A stretch of DNA of 64,000 nt from Echinicola rosea (GCF_005281475.1 NZ_CP040106.1:1943501-2007500), one strand, 5' to 3'. Positions 26,201-36,122 are shown, numbered from the stretch's first letter. Numbers and translations: made by a program. The notes: generated from the sequence alone by a model not told the origin.

Positions 26201-27301
26201 ATGATAGAGGTTAAAACGGAGGAAAAAATCAAAGAAGCATCCATATACGGACAGATCACTTCTTTAGGACATGAGCAATTGGTCATCTGCTATGATGAGC
26301 CAACAGGGTTGAAGGCCATTATTGGTATTCATAATACTGTGCTGGGGCCTGCTTTGGGTGGAACCAGGATGTGGAATTATACTTCCGAGCAGGAAGCTAT
26401 TACTGATGTGCTGCGTCTTTCAAGGGGGATGACCTTTAAGGCAGCCATTTCCGGATTGAATATCGGAGGTGGAAAAGCAGTGATTATTGGTGACCCAAAA
26501 CTAAAGAGCGAGGCATTTCTCCGAAGATTTGGCCGGTTTGTAGAAAGCTTGGGAGGCCGGTATATCACTGCCGAAGATGTGAACATGAAGACAAGAGACA
26601 TGGAGTATATCGCCATGGAGACTTCCCATGTCACAGGTCTTCCCGAAATCAACGGTGGGGGCGGGGATCCGTCGCCAGTGACTGCCTATGGCGCATATTT
26701 GGGCATGAAAGCATCTGCCAAAAAAGCTTTTGGAACGGATGAGCTTAAAGGCAAGAAAGTTGCCGTTCAGGGGATCGGACAGGTAGGGAGACACTTGATC
26801 GACCACTTAGTGAAAGAAGGTGCGGAGATTTATGTTACCGATATATTCGAGGATAGACTGAAAGAAGTGGCCAAGGCTACAGGTGCTACAGTGGTAGCGC
26901 CAGACGAGATCTATGATGTAAACATGGATATTTATGCCCCTTGTGCGCTTGGTGCTACGGTAAATGATCAGACCGTAGATCGATTAAAGTGCTCAGTGAT
27001 TGCTGGAGCAGCGAACAACCAGCTTGAAGATGAGCAAAAGCACGGCCAGTTGTTGTTGGATAGAGGAATTGTATATGCTCCTGATTTCCTTATCAATGCC
27101 GGAGGGCTGATCAATGTTTATGCAGAGCACCTTGGAGGATACAATAGAGAAGCAGCCTATCAGCAGGCTGAAAAAATCTATGATACTTGTCTGGCGATCC
27201 TCAACAAATCAGAGAAAGAAAGCATCCCTGCACAACAAGCGGCGATAGAGCTGGCTTGGAATAGGATTCAAAGCATTGGCAAGGTGAAATCATCTTACTA
27301 A
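26201..27301 (+). CDS. Leucine dehydrogenase (Glu/Leu/Phe/Val dehydrogenase family)
   Basis: The 366-residue protein matches amino-acid dehydrogenases. It has GPALGGTRMW, the catalytic-lysine segment GLNIGGGKAVIIGD, a Rossmann motif VAVQGIGQVGRHL and ADFLINAGGLINVYAE. These enzymes reversibly deaminate leucine or related branched-chain amino acids to 2-oxoacids with NAD+. The promoter carries an Lrp-like palindrome, and a terminator follows, so it is a single-gene unit. Leucine versus valine or phenylalanine preference cannot be fixed from sequence. Confidence 0.92.
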   Translation: MIEVKTEEKIKEASIYGQITSLGHEQLVICYDEPTGLKAIIGIHNTVLGPALGGTRMWNYTSEQEAITDVLRLSRGMTFKAAISGLNIGGGKAVIIGDPKLKSEAFLRRFGRFVESLGGRYITAEDVNMKTRDMEYIAMETSHVTGLPEINGGGGDPSPVTAYGAYLGMKASAKKAFGTDELKGKKVAVQGIGQVGRHLIDHLVKEGAEIYVTDIFEDRLKEVAKATGATVVAPDEIYDVNMDIYAPCALGATVNDQTVDRLKCSVIAGAANNQLEDEQKHGQLLLDRGIVYAPDFLINAGGLINVYAEHLGGYNREAAYQQAEKIYDTCLAILNKSEKESIPAQQAAIELAWNRIQSIGKVKSSY

Positions 27302-27332
27302 AAGATTATTTGAATATGAACTCTTCGAAAAG

Positions 27333-27374
27333 CCAAATGTAATGGAACATAAATTCCGTGCATTTGGTTTTTTT
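27333..27374 (+). terminator. Intrinsic terminator of the leucine dehydrogenase gene
   Basis: Outer stem CCAAATG / CATTTGG (27333-27339, 27361-27367), inner stem GGAA / TTCC (27344-27347, 27354-27357), then seven T residues (27368-27374). Confidence 0.87.
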
Positions 27375-27380
27375 ATTTAA

Positions 27381-27388
27381 TAACTTTG
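27381..27388 (+). promoter_or_regulatory. Candidate -7 element of the nusB operon
   Basis: TAACTTTG matches TANNTTTG and lies 77 bp before the nusB ATG, just after the previous terminator. No good TTTG is present at the standard distance. Confidence 0.5.
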
Positions 27389-27465
27389 CAAGTAAATACA
27401 CAGGAAGGATTGCTTAAGGCCTCCCTGATAAACCAAATCAATATTACGTTCTTTATATTCAGGTA

Positions 27466-28650
27466 ATGTTAAATAGAAGAATTCTCAGAGTAAAGGCTTT
27501 CCAAAGTTTGTATGCTTATGATCAGTGCAAAGCTTCCAATCTCAACTTAGCCAAGGATTATGTTAGAGAGGCTTTTCAGCCAGACCTGAACAGTATGGAA
27601 GTGCAGGACAAAGGTCAATTGAGGAAAGATGCCGAAGAAACCATCACCCTTTTTTCCCAAAACCTGAACAATAAATCCTTGATCGCCGCGGGAGATTATG
27701 CGACGAAGGTCAAATCAGAGGCCATCAAAGCCATTAATCTCTACCATCAAAAGAACCAAAAGGATTTGGATTTTCTCCGAAATAACATGGTAGATGCAGC
27801 TGAGAGTATTCCAGAGCTTTACCTTACGGCCGTCCAGATACTTATTGGCTTTAGTGAGCATGTCAAGCGAGAATATGAACGTAAGCGAAAGCTGAACCAA
27901 GAGCAGGTTTCGTCCGTAAGCGGCGAGCTTAACCTGGCCAACAACAGAGTGATCGGCTTCCTGCAGGAGGCTCCGGCCTTTACCACTGCAAGCATTCGCC
28001 AGCAGGCAGATGTAGCAGATATGGAATTGGAGATCCAAGAGTGGTATCGTGAGTACGTAAAACCGTGGGAGCGATATCAGGAATACATGAAACTGAGCGA
28101 GCCGACACTGGAAGAGGATTTGGATATTTTGATGGACCTGACCAAGAAAGTCCTTTTCAAGACTGACGCGATTTTGAGCAACTTTTCAGAGAAGGACCTA
28201 AGCTGGACAGAAAATAAGGCGGTGGTAAGAAGTCTGGCGATCAAAGTACTGAAAAATGTAATGGAGGTGGACAATACAGAGGATTACAGTCTTCCTGAAA
28301 TTGCCATAAACTGGGAAGAGGATAAGGAATTTTTTCAAAATATCTTTAACTTGACCATCGATAATGACGAGGCAAATAGGGCTTTGATAGCTGAAAAAAC
28401 CAAAAACTGGGATATCGAGCGAATAGCCTCCACAGATAAGATTATCATTTCAATGGCTGTCACGGAGATGTTATTTTTTCCAAGTATCCCTGTGAAAGTA
28501 ACCATCAATGAGTATATTGATATTTCAAAAACGTACAGTACGCCTAAAAGTAAGCAATTTGTCAACGGACTGCTGGATGTGCTAGCCAAAGAGCTAAGCG
28601 ACCAAGGTAAAATCCGGAAAAGTGGCAGAGGGCTTTTGGACAACAAATAA
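27466..28650 (+). CDS. nusB: Transcription antitermination factor NusB, long form
   Basis: The 394-residue protein starts like NusB (MLNRRILRVKAFQSLYAYDQC) and ends with the NusB C-terminal module (WDIERIASTDKIIISMAVTEML, VTINEYIDISKTYSTPKSKQFVNGLLD). Between these lies an extra helical region, making it far longer than the 130-150 residues of E. coli NusB. Long NusB proteins are usual in Bacteroidetes. NusB binds boxA RNA with NusE/S10 in rRNA antitermination. It starts an operon with YtxH, DUF1573, yajC, YbbR and coaE. Confidence 0.92.
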   Translation: MLNRRILRVKAFQSLYAYDQCKASNLNLAKDYVREAFQPDLNSMEVQDKGQLRKDAEETITLFSQNLNNKSLIAAGDYATKVKSEAIKAINLYHQKNQKDLDFLRNNMVDAAESIPELYLTAVQILIGFSEHVKREYERKRKLNQEQVSSVSGELNLANNRVIGFLQEAPAFTTASIRQQADVADMELEIQEWYREYVKPWERYQEYMKLSEPTLEEDLDILMDLTKKVLFKTDAILSNFSEKDLSWTENKAVVRSLAIKVLKNVMEVDNTEDYSLPEIAINWEEDKEFFQNIFNLTIDNDEANRALIAEKTKNWDIERIASTDKIIISMAVTEMLFFPSIPVKVTINEYIDISKTYSTPKSKQFVNGLLDVLAKELSDQGKIRKSGRGLLDNK

Positions 28651-28663
28651 ACATTATTTAACT

Positions 28664-28966
28664 ATGAGCAAACAGAGTAATTCGATTTTGGCTTTTGTAC
28701 TCGGTGCTGGTGTAGGTGCTGCATTCGGGGTTTTATTTGCACCTGATTCAGGTAACAATACCAGGGACAAGCTGTCTTACCAGCTGTCAAAATATAAGAC
28801 CGAGCTGGAGGATATTATAAAAGACCTGGTGGAAGGAAGGGACCTCCCGCTGAATGAAGCAAAATCAGAGGGGAAAAAGGTGATCACAGACGCAAAAAAT
28901 AAAGCAGAAAACCTGCTGACAGATGTCAATAAGCTTATTGACCAGATCAATAAAGAAAATAACTAA
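28664..28966 (+). CDS. YtxH domain-containing protein
   Basis: The ATG at 28664 gives 100 residues. A hydrophobic N-terminal segment with LAFVLGAGVGAAFGVLFAPDSG (Gly-rich, then a P-D-S-G turn) is the YtxH hallmark; a charged helical tail follows. The family is found next to cell-envelope or stress genes, and its role is not defined. It lies 13 bp after nusB. Confidence 0.88.
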   Translation: MSKQSNSILAFVLGAGVGAAFGVLFAPDSGNNTRDKLSYQLSKYKTELEDIIKDLVEGRDLPLNEAKSEGKKVITDAKNKAENLLTDVNKLIDQINKENN

Positions 28967-28978
28967 CCGTTATAATTT

Positions 28979-29515
28979 ATGAAATATTCATTCTTGCCTG
29001 CAATTTTACTTGCAGGTTCTCTTTTTGTTGGAAGTTGTGATAGTAAAAACAAGGAGAAAATAGAAGAATTGGAGCGGAAGATCACGGAGCTGGAGCAAAG
29101 TCAAGCCTCCCAGCCCAAGCAGCCATCCAATGTGCAGAGCGTAGCTAAAATAGATCCATCTACTTTGGGCAAGTTTAAATTTGATGACATGCAATTTGAC
29201 TTTGGTACGATTGACCAAGGCAAAGTAGTCGAGCATACGTTTACCTTTACCAATGACGGCCAATCTCCGCTGATCATTTCCAATGTTCAGGCATCATGTG
29301 GATGTACTACACCCGATTGGAGCAAGCAGCCGGTAAAGCCGGGTGAAGAGGGACATGTCAAGGTGAGGTTTAACTCCGCACACAAATCCGGTGCGCAAAG
29401 TCCTACCGTGACGATTACTGCCAATACTTCTCCAAGCATCACCAAGCTGAAACTTAAAGGAACCGTAAATACAAATAATACCGCCAGCAACATAGCTGGA
29501 CCAGTGAAAAAGTAA
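28979..29515 (+). CDS. DUF1573 lipoprotein
   Basis: The 178-residue protein has a lipoprotein signal (MKYSFLPAILLAGSLFVGSC, Cys 20), a short coiled-coil (KEKIEELERKITELEQSQ), a linker and a DUF1573 beta-sandwich with FDFGTIDQGKVVEHTFTFTN and ASCGCTTPDW. DUF1573 proteins are common envelope proteins of Bacteroidetes with an Ig/ASH-like fold; their function is unknown. It starts 12 bp after the YtxH gene. Confidence 0.9.
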   Translation: MKYSFLPAILLAGSLFVGSCDSKNKEKIEELERKITELEQSQASQPKQPSNVQSVAKIDPSTLGKFKFDDMQFDFGTIDQGKVVEHTFTFTNDGQSPLIISNVQASCGCTTPDWSKQPVKPGEEGHVKVRFNSAHKSGAQSPTVTITANTSPSITKLKLKGTVNTNNTASNIAGPVKK

Positions 29516-29517
29516 CC

Positions 29518-29838
29518 ATGACCAATACAATTTTATTACAAGCACAAGGAGCCGGAGGAAGCGGCATTATGGGACAAGTGTTCCTTTTTGGAGGGATTAT
29601 CCTGATCATGTATTTCTTTATGATCAGGCCACAACAGAAGAAACAAAAAGATGCCAAGAACTTTATCGAGTCAATAAAAAAAGGTGACCAAGTGGTGACT
29701 ATTGGTGGTATCCATGGAAAAGTGTACGCCATAGAAGGTGAAACTGTCCTGATTGAGCTGGACAAAGGGTTGAAAATAAAAGTAGAAAAATCAGCTGTGT
29801 CAGCGGAATTTTCCAAGAAGTCCACAGGAACTAAATAA
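29518..29838 (+). CDS. yajC: Preprotein translocase accessory subunit YajC
   Basis: The 106-residue protein has one transmembrane helix (about residues 17-37, FLFGGIILIMYFFMIRPQQK) followed by the YajC motif KKGDQVVTIGGIHGKVYAIEG. YajC associates with SecDF and the Sec translocon in the inner membrane. secDF is not adjacent. The gene follows the DUF1573 gene by 2 bp. Confidence 0.95.
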   Translation: MTNTILLQAQGAGGSGIMGQVFLFGGIILIMYFFMIRPQQKKQKDAKNFIESIKKGDQVVTIGGIHGKVYAIEGETVLIELDKGLKIKVEKSAVSAEFSKKSTGTK

Positions 29839-29847
29839 TTCGGGATC

Positions 29848-30819
29848 TTGAAAAGATTTCAGAAATACTTCGGCAAGTTAAAGAAAAACAAAACTTCTGA
29901 CATTAAAGTGGTGGTCCTTTGCGTCATAGCGGCCACCACTTTTTGGGTTTTAAATGCCCTCAATAAAGATAATTATGTGACAGTGGTGGATTTTCCGATT
30001 GCTTTTCAGTACAATTCTGAAGAGTACATGGCCATCGAAGAGCTTCCTTCCGAAATCCGAATCGAAATCAACGGCAACGGCTGGGACCTTTTCAGAAAGT
30101 ATTTCAATTTTAATGTGACCCCATTTAATATCGAATTGACCAATCCTGATGAAAGGAATTACTTGCTTTCTTCTGAGTATCGTCGGAATTTGGCCGAAAT
30201 CCTAGAGCCTACCAGTTTGGTGGCTGTGCTGACAGATAGTTTGAAGTTTGACTTTGATAGAATTGTCGAACAAGAAACTGAAATTGTCTTAGATACGGGA
30301 AAAATGGTGTTGGCGCCCCACCATCAACTGGCAGGAGACATTACCTGGGATCCTGTAAATGTGGTGTTGAAGGGAGCGGAAAGCAAAGTGAAGGAGTTGG
30401 GGGGAGAATTGATACTTACCCTTGACGAAGAGGAAGTAGAGGACGATTTTGATCAATATGTCCCTATCCTGCTTCCCGAGAAATACACGTCTTTTGTAAG
30501 TGTCGAGCCGAAAACTGTCCATGTGAAGTTTCAAGTGGTGGCCTTTCTGGAAGGGAATAAGCGCTTGAAACTAAATAAAGTCAACTTCCCAGACAACGTA
30601 CATCTCGACAATGACCTTAATTCGGTTTTGATGAGTTATCGGGTGGATGAAAGGGAAGTACAGTCGTTAAAGGAGCTGGAGATAGAGGCGGTGATAGACT
30701 ACCGGCAAAGGAATCGTGATGATAGTACGGTAATGTTGGAAGTGAAGGGGATGCCTAGTTACATCAAGTCTGTAGCGATAGAACCGAATATATTTAAATT
30801 AATTTATGAACAGCCGTAA
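29848..30819 (+). CDS. YbbR-like domain protein
   Basis: The 323-residue protein has an N-terminal transmembrane helix (about residues 20-37, VVVLCVIAATTFWVLNALNK) and several YbbR-like repeats facing the periplasm. The family includes CdaR, which regulates diadenylate cyclase in Firmicutes, but in Bacteroidetes the link to c-di-AMP is unproven. No ATG lies near the N terminus, so the start is the TTG at 29848, 9 bp after yajC. Its end overlaps coaE by 14 bp. Confidence 0.8.
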   Translation: MKRFQKYFGKLKKNKTSDIKVVVLCVIAATTFWVLNALNKDNYVTVVDFPIAFQYNSEEYMAIEELPSEIRIEINGNGWDLFRKYFNFNVTPFNIELTNPDERNYLLSSEYRRNLAEILEPTSLVAVLTDSLKFDFDRIVEQETEIVLDTGKMVLAPHHQLAGDITWDPVNVVLKGAESKVKELGGELILTLDEEEVEDDFDQYVPILLPEKYTSFVSVEPKTVHVKFQVVAFLEGNKRLKLNKVNFPDNVHLDNDLNSVLMSYRVDEREVQSLKELEIEAVIDYRQRNRDDSTVMLEVKGMPSYIKSVAIEPNIFKLIYEQP

Positions 30820-31411
30820 GTCCCTATTGGTTGGCATTACTGGGGGCATTGGTGCTGGAAAGAGCACAGCCGCCAAGATTTTTCATACACTTGGCATTCC
30901 AATGTATTCTGCAGATGATCGTGCCAAATGGCTAATGGCTCACTCCAAAGCACTTGTAGCCCAAATCAAAGCCCAATTTGGCGAAGCGTCTTACCTGGCA
31001 GATGGAAGGCTGAACAGGGAGTTTTTGGCCGGAAGAGTTTTTTCAGATCCCGCTCAAACAAAACTGATCAACGGGCTGGTACATCCAGCAGTGAAAGGGG
31101 ATTTTGAAGCATGGGCTGCTGAACAGGAGTCGCCTTATGTTTTGAAGGAAGCGGCATTGCTTTTTGAGACGGGTTCATACCGAGATTTGGATCAGGTGAT
31201 CAACGTTTTTTCTCCAGTGGATTTGCGGATTTCACGTGTATTGGCCAGGGACTCTCATCGCTCCAGGGAACAAGTGGAAGCTATTATGGAGCGGCAAATG
31301 TCAGATTCACAAAAGAATAAGTTGGCTGATTTTATCATTTCCAATAAGGAAAATCAAATGCTCATTCCCCAGGTGCTGGAGATCCATAAGGCTTTACTGA
31401 AAAAGTTGTGA
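30806..31411 (+). CDS. coaE: Dephospho-CoA kinase
   Basis: The 201-residue protein has the P-loop GITGGIGAGKST, the CoaE motif YSADDRAKWLM, and a lid region with ISRVLARDSHRSREQVEAIMERQ. It phosphorylates the 3'-hydroxyl of dephospho-CoA, the last step of coenzyme A synthesis. It overlaps the YbbR gene and closes the operon that begins with nusB. Confidence 0.95.
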   Translation: MNSRKSLLVGITGGIGAGKSTAAKIFHTLGIPMYSADDRAKWLMAHSKALVAQIKAQFGEASYLADGRLNREFLAGRVFSDPAQTKLINGLVHPAVKGDFEAWAAEQESPYVLKEAALLFETGSYRDLDQVINVFSPVDLRISRVLARDSHRSREQVEAIMERQMSDSQKNKLADFIISNKENQMLIPQVLEIHKALLKKL

Positions 31412-31447
31412 TGAATTGAGGGCATGGGAGAAGGCTAGAGATTTTTA

Positions 31448-31690
31448 TTATATGTCCAGATTGATCTGGTCAAGATAGAATTTCATACGGGTGTGATCTT
31501 GGTTTAAGAAATCGATTTTATCGATTTTATCAAGCTTGTGGTTGTAGAAAACCTCTATGTACTCATTTTCTAGAAGATATAGATTTACCTTATGCGCATA
31601 ATACCTGATTCCTACTACAAAAGTGCCTTCCGTATAGAGTTTGTTGATTTTTTTGTGCAAAGGTAGCTTTTTGAAGTCTTCTCTAATCAT
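31448..31690 (-). CDS. Hypothetical small protein
   Basis: An 80-residue frame (MIREDFKKLPLHKKINKLY...) with a mixed alpha/beta composition, no signal peptide and no membrane segment. The amino-acid composition looks protein-like, and the frame is oriented convergent to coaE with 36 bp between them. I do not recognise a family; function unknown. Confidence 0.55.
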   Translation of the reverse strand: MIREDFKKLPLHKKINKLYTEGTFVVGIRYYAHKVNLYLLENEYIEVFYNHKLDKIDKIDFLNQDHTRMKFYLDQINLDI

Positions 31691-31869
31691 CTTGTAGTCA
31701 GTGTTTTGGGGTGGGTATTCAGCACGAAACTATAAAGCTATAAACCTATTGTATGAAGTTCAAGTTTCATGAAAGGATTATTTATTTTCGTTTTTTTGGA
31801 AATCCCATTGAGTGCAGAGTTGCATGATGACATATACTTAATTATAATTGGAGAAATTTGAAGACCCAC

Positions 31870-32361
31870 ATGAGTACATATTCCGTTCACCGATCCCGCA
31901 TTCCGTTAGTTCTTGTTTTTTCCTTAGTGGTAACGGTGTTTTTCAGCTCTTGTTCGGCATCCAAGAAGGCTTATCGGAAAAATGTCAATACTGTGATACA
32001 GACCGCCAAATCTTATCGGGGAACTCCCTATCGCTATGGAGGGACCACACGCTCGGGAATGGACTGTTCGGCCTTGCTATACCTTTCCTTTCAGCGCGTA
32101 GGTATCCAGCTTCCCCGAAGTTCCTCCGAACAGAGCAAGGTCGGTAAAAAAGTTTCAAAAAGGAAACTGGAAAAGGGGGATGTGGTGTTTTTTGCTACTG
32201 GTAGACGAAAAAACAGAGTGACTCATGCTGGAATAGTGACGGATAAGGGGAGAGGAGGTATTCAATTTATCCATTCTTCCTCATCCCTGGGAGTGACAGA
32301 AGACAATCTGTCCTCGACCTACTGGAATCCAAGGTTTGTGAGGGCAAGAAGATATTTTTAA
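31870..32361 (+). CDS. NlpC/P60 (C40) peptidase, lipoprotein
   Basis: From the ATG at 31870 the protein has 163 residues. An upstream in-frame TTG at 31858 is less likely. A lipoprotein signal (VLVFSLVVTVFFSSCS) precedes the C40 domain, with the catalytic Cys in GGTTRSGMDCSALLYLSF and the His in RVTHAGIVTD. Such enzymes cleave peptidoglycan stem peptides in the periplasm. It is a single gene; the 282-bp gap to atpD follows. Confidence 0.9.
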   Translation: MSTYSVHRSRIPLVLVFSLVVTVFFSSCSASKKAYRKNVNTVIQTAKSYRGTPYRYGGTTRSGMDCSALLYLSFQRVGIQLPRSSSEQSKVGKKVSKRKLEKGDVVFFATGRRKNRVTHAGIVTDKGRGGIQFIHSSSSLGVTEDNLSSTYWNPRFVRARRYF

Positions 32362-32564
32362 AGACACTTATGGGGTAGGCCGATGGCAAAATAGGAGGAC
32401 ACCGTACAGGATGATTTTTGCAGCATGTTCAGGGCTGTATTTTGGAAATACGACTTGTGGGGTTGCTTGGGCGATAGACAGGCTGTTGGGGTGCTTGTTC
32501 GTTAATTTGTAGGAGATTATAAAAAAGAAAATGGGATTTAAGTGGATTAATTTTTGAAACATCC

Positions 32565-32594
32565 TTTGGTATTAATCTTTATTAGTTAATTTTG
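32565..32594 (+). promoter_or_regulatory. Promoter of atpD
   Basis: TTTG (32565-32568), 18 bp, TAATTTTG (32587-32594) fit the Bacteroidetes promoter; the 5' leader would be about 45 nt. A minus-strand frame at 32368-32562 in the same gap is not convincing. Confidence 0.72.
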
Positions 32595-32634
32595 CAGTCG
32601 AATAATAGTAATGCATTAATTCCTTTTACATTAA

Positions 32635-34146
<1,512 letters not shown>

Positions 34147-34173
34147 TTAATCCTCATTACTTATGGGGTATAG

Positions 34174-34219
34174 ATCACAGGAGAGGAGCACATTCGTCAG
34201 CTTTTTCCTGTGATTTTTT
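34174..34219 (+). terminator. Intrinsic terminator or attenuator between atpD and atpC
   Basis: A 9-bp stem ATCACAGGA / TCCTGTGAT (34174-34182, 34206-34214) is extended inwards by further pairs (34184-34189 with 34200-34205) and is followed by six T residues (34214-34219). The atpC start is only 12 bp beyond it, leaving no room for a separate promoter. Confidence 0.75.
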
Positions 34220-34231
34220 AACACCAAACAA

Positions 34232-34486
34232 ATGGTACACATGCATTTAGAAATCATAACACCGGACAAAAAGGTATTTCAAGGAGAGGTTTCGGAAGCT
34301 ACGTTTCCAGGAGCTTCAGGTGCTTTCCAAGTGCTGAAAAACCACGCTCCAGTAGTATCTGCACTGGCAAAAGGAACAGTCTCTTATACTACTAATGACG
34401 GCAAACAGTCCTTAGAAGTGGATGGAGGCGTAGTGGAAGTGAGAGAAAATGAAATCGTCCTGCTCGCTGAAAAGGTGCTGGATTGA
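34232..34486 (+). CDS. atpC: F1F0 ATP synthase subunit epsilon, short form
   Basis: The 84-residue protein has the epsilon N-terminal beta-sandwich (LEIITPDKKVFQGEVSEATFPGASGAFQVLKNHAPVVSAL) and ends after the last strand, so it lacks the C-terminal helical hairpin of E. coli epsilon. Short epsilon subunits are usual in Bacteroidetes. The ATG at 34241 (MHLEI) fits the family best; 34232 is the longer alternative. A T-tailed hairpin separates it from atpD. Confidence 0.93.
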   Translation: MVHMHLEIITPDKKVFQGEVSEATFPGASGAFQVLKNHAPVVSALAKGTVSYTTNDGKQSLEVDGGVVEVRENEIVLLAEKVLD

Positions 34487-34508
34487 TCCAATCATAATGA
34501 TATGAATG

Positions 34509-34538
34509 AAAGCGAACCAGAAGCGGTTCGCTTTTTTT
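34509..34538 (+). terminator. Intrinsic terminator of atpC
   Basis: Stem AAGCGAACC / GGTTCGCTT (34510-34518, 34525-34533), followed by seven T residues (34532-34538). Confidence 0.9.
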
Positions 34539-34643
34539 CTGAAAGAGAAAATCTAAAAATAGGCTTATTCAGTCATTTTTAAATCTGGGAAGGCATAGTT
34601 CAGCTATCCTTTGAAAGGTTGTTAAAAGGACTGTAAATTAAGT

Positions 34644-34709
34644 TAGGCCAAGTTAGAGAGTAAAATTTTTTCTACATGCTCGAAGCAATAACCGTTTGTT
34701 CTTGGCCTA
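34644..34709. other. Long-range stem beside the IS110 transposase gene
   Basis: TAGGCCAAG (34644-34652) and CTTGGCCTA (34701-34709) form a perfect 9-bp stem around 48 nt. It lies on the 3' side of the IS110 transposase gene, where IS1111-type members encode their guide (bridge) RNA. Nearby CCTTTGAAAGG is a further small palindrome. Whether this belongs to the element or to the atpC side is not settled. Confidence 0.35.
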
Positions 34710-34772
34710 TGAGTTCAGTTTTTATTCCGGGACTTGTAAATCACCAATAAAAGCTCGAACTTTTACTTAAAC

Positions 34773-36005
34773 TTAATTGGGACGGATGTCCACTTGGACT
34801 CCGAGCCCGCGCAGGCGCTCCAAGGATTTCTTAATCTGCGCCTGCTTTCTTTTTTCCTGATAGGCTGTATGGTCAGGTTCGAGATAGGCCTCCTTGTTTT
34901 TGAGGATATAATACAGTGCAGTCAATATTTTGTGGGCCACTGCAATCAGTGCCTTTTTAGATCCACGGCGAGCCGCTACTGCTCCATATTTACGGTTCAA
35001 ATAGGTCTCCTTGGTGTGTGATGCGGCCCAGGCAGCTTCGACCAATGCAGTTTTCAAGTATTTGTTCCCATGTGTGATGCGGGTTGACTTTTTCTTGCCT
35101 GCACTTTCGTTGTTGCCCGGGGAGACTCCTGCCCAGGATGCCAGATGTTTGTGATCCGGAAAAACCTCCATGTCATTGCCTGTCTCGGCCAGTATGTTCA
35201 TAGCGGTTTCTTTTCCCACTCCGGGTATGGTCTGGAGTAAATCGACCTCCTGTTGAAGCTCGGCTGCATAACTTTCAATTCTAGCCTCGATGTGCCTGAT
35301 CTGAGCGTTGATCGAATCAATGGAATCACGGAGGGTGGACAGCATGAACCTGTGGTGATCTGTGAGTCTTCCCCGGAGAGAAAGTTTGAGGTCTTCCATT
35401 TTTTTCCGTAAGGATCCCTTGGCAAGGTTGGCCAGGTATTCGGGGTCATCCTGTTTCTGGATCAAAGCATCGAGGATCAAGGTCCCGGAGACCCCAAAGA
35501 CATCTGAGACCACTGAGGCCAGTTTGATATTGGCGTCTTCCAGGATTTTATGCACCCTGTTGCGTTGGGCGACACGCTGTGCGATCAGTTTGCGTTTATA
35601 CCTGCATAGATCACGCAGCTCCCGTATCCACTCGGCAGGGACAAAACTCCCCTTTAGCAGACCGCTTAGGAGCAATTTGGCAATCCATTCACTGTCTTTT
35701 TTGTCTGTCTTGTGCCCGGGTACATTCTTGATATGCCGGGCATTGACCAGAATAATCTTAAAATCCTCTTCCAGGATGTTGTAGACAGGTTTCCAATAAA
35801 CTCCGGTGCTTTCCATGGCAATATGGGTAATGGAAAGGGAGTTCAGCCATACTTGAAGCTCCTCGATCTGGGAGGTGAAAGTCCCGAAAGTCCTGGTCCC
35901 AATCTCAACGTCAATACCTCGGACCGTGGCTACAATCGTCTTTTGGTGAACATCAAGGCCGCAGCCCCGCTCGATCACCTGCTCGAATTTGATTTGTGAT
36001 GACAT
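34773..36005 (-). CDS. IS110-family transposase (DEDD recombinase)
   Basis: The 410-residue protein has the N-terminal DEDD domain (ERGCGLDVHQKTIVATVRG, ITHIAMESTGVYWKPVYNIL, INARHIKNVPGHKTDKKDSEW-like block) and the C-terminal Transposase_20 domain with LLQTIPGVGKETAMNILAE, ASWAGVSPGNNESAGKKKS and the conserved serine. Such enzymes perform RNA-guided recombination using a bridge RNA encoded in the element's non-coding end. The frame is intact, so the element may be active. Confidence 0.95.
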   Translation of the reverse strand: MSSQIKFEQVIERGCGLDVHQKTIVATVRGIDVEIGTRTFGTFTSQIEELQVWLNSLSITHIAMESTGVYWKPVYNILEEDFKIILVNARHIKNVPGHKTDKKDSEWIAKLLLSGLLKGSFVPAEWIRELRDLCRYKRKLIAQRVAQRNRVHKILEDANIKLASVVSDVFGVSGTLILDALIQKQDDPEYLANLAKGSLRKKMEDLKLSLRGRLTDHHRFMLSTLRDSIDSINAQIRHIEARIESYAAELQQEVDLLQTIPGVGKETAMNILAETGNDMEVFPDHKHLASWAGVSPGNNESAGKKKSTRITHGNKYLKTALVEAAWAASHTKETYLNRKYGAVAARRGSKKALIAVAHKILTALYYILKNKEAYLEPDHTAYQEKRKQAQIKKSLERLRGLGVQVDIRPN

Positions 36006-36007
36006 AA

Positions 36008-36064
36008 CCGATAAGTGAATGTGAATATTCTACTTATACGGAGAAACTCCTCTTTCATCTCCGT
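36008..36064 (-). other. Tandem hairpins in the transposase 5' leader
   Basis: Two inverted repeats lie back to back just upstream of the transposase start: ATAAGT / ACTTAT (36011-36016, 36032-36037) and ACGGAGA / TCTCCGT (36038-36044, 36058-36064). They could shape a non-coding RNA or the mRNA leader, for example to limit translation. Confidence 0.45.
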
Positions 36065-36122
36065 TTGTGAAGTCCTAATTCATGAATGTTTTTATTTTTA
36101 GACAGAGGCATATTGATTTCGA

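Larger units (their letters stand above)
34730..36075 (-). mobile_element. IS110-family insertion sequence (boundaries approximate)
   Basis: One intact transposase gene is flanked by non-coding ends. The only end-like match I see is GGACTT at 34730-34735 against AAGTCC at 36070-36075, with partial similarity beyond; IS110 elements often lack true terminal repeats and target duplications. The true ends could lie further out on either side, so these limits are minimal guesses. The element sits between atpC and the propeller lipoprotein gene and does not visibly break a gene. Confidence 0.5.

Noticed and set aside
32368..32562. 64-codon minus-strand frame before atpD
   Set aside because: Short, no recognised domain, and it runs up against the atpD promoter; more likely spacer.
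34730..36075. GGACTT / AAGTCC as true terminal inverted repeats of the IS110 element
   Set aside because: A 6-bp match with weak extension can arise by chance, so it is used only as a minimal boundary and not claimed as repeats.
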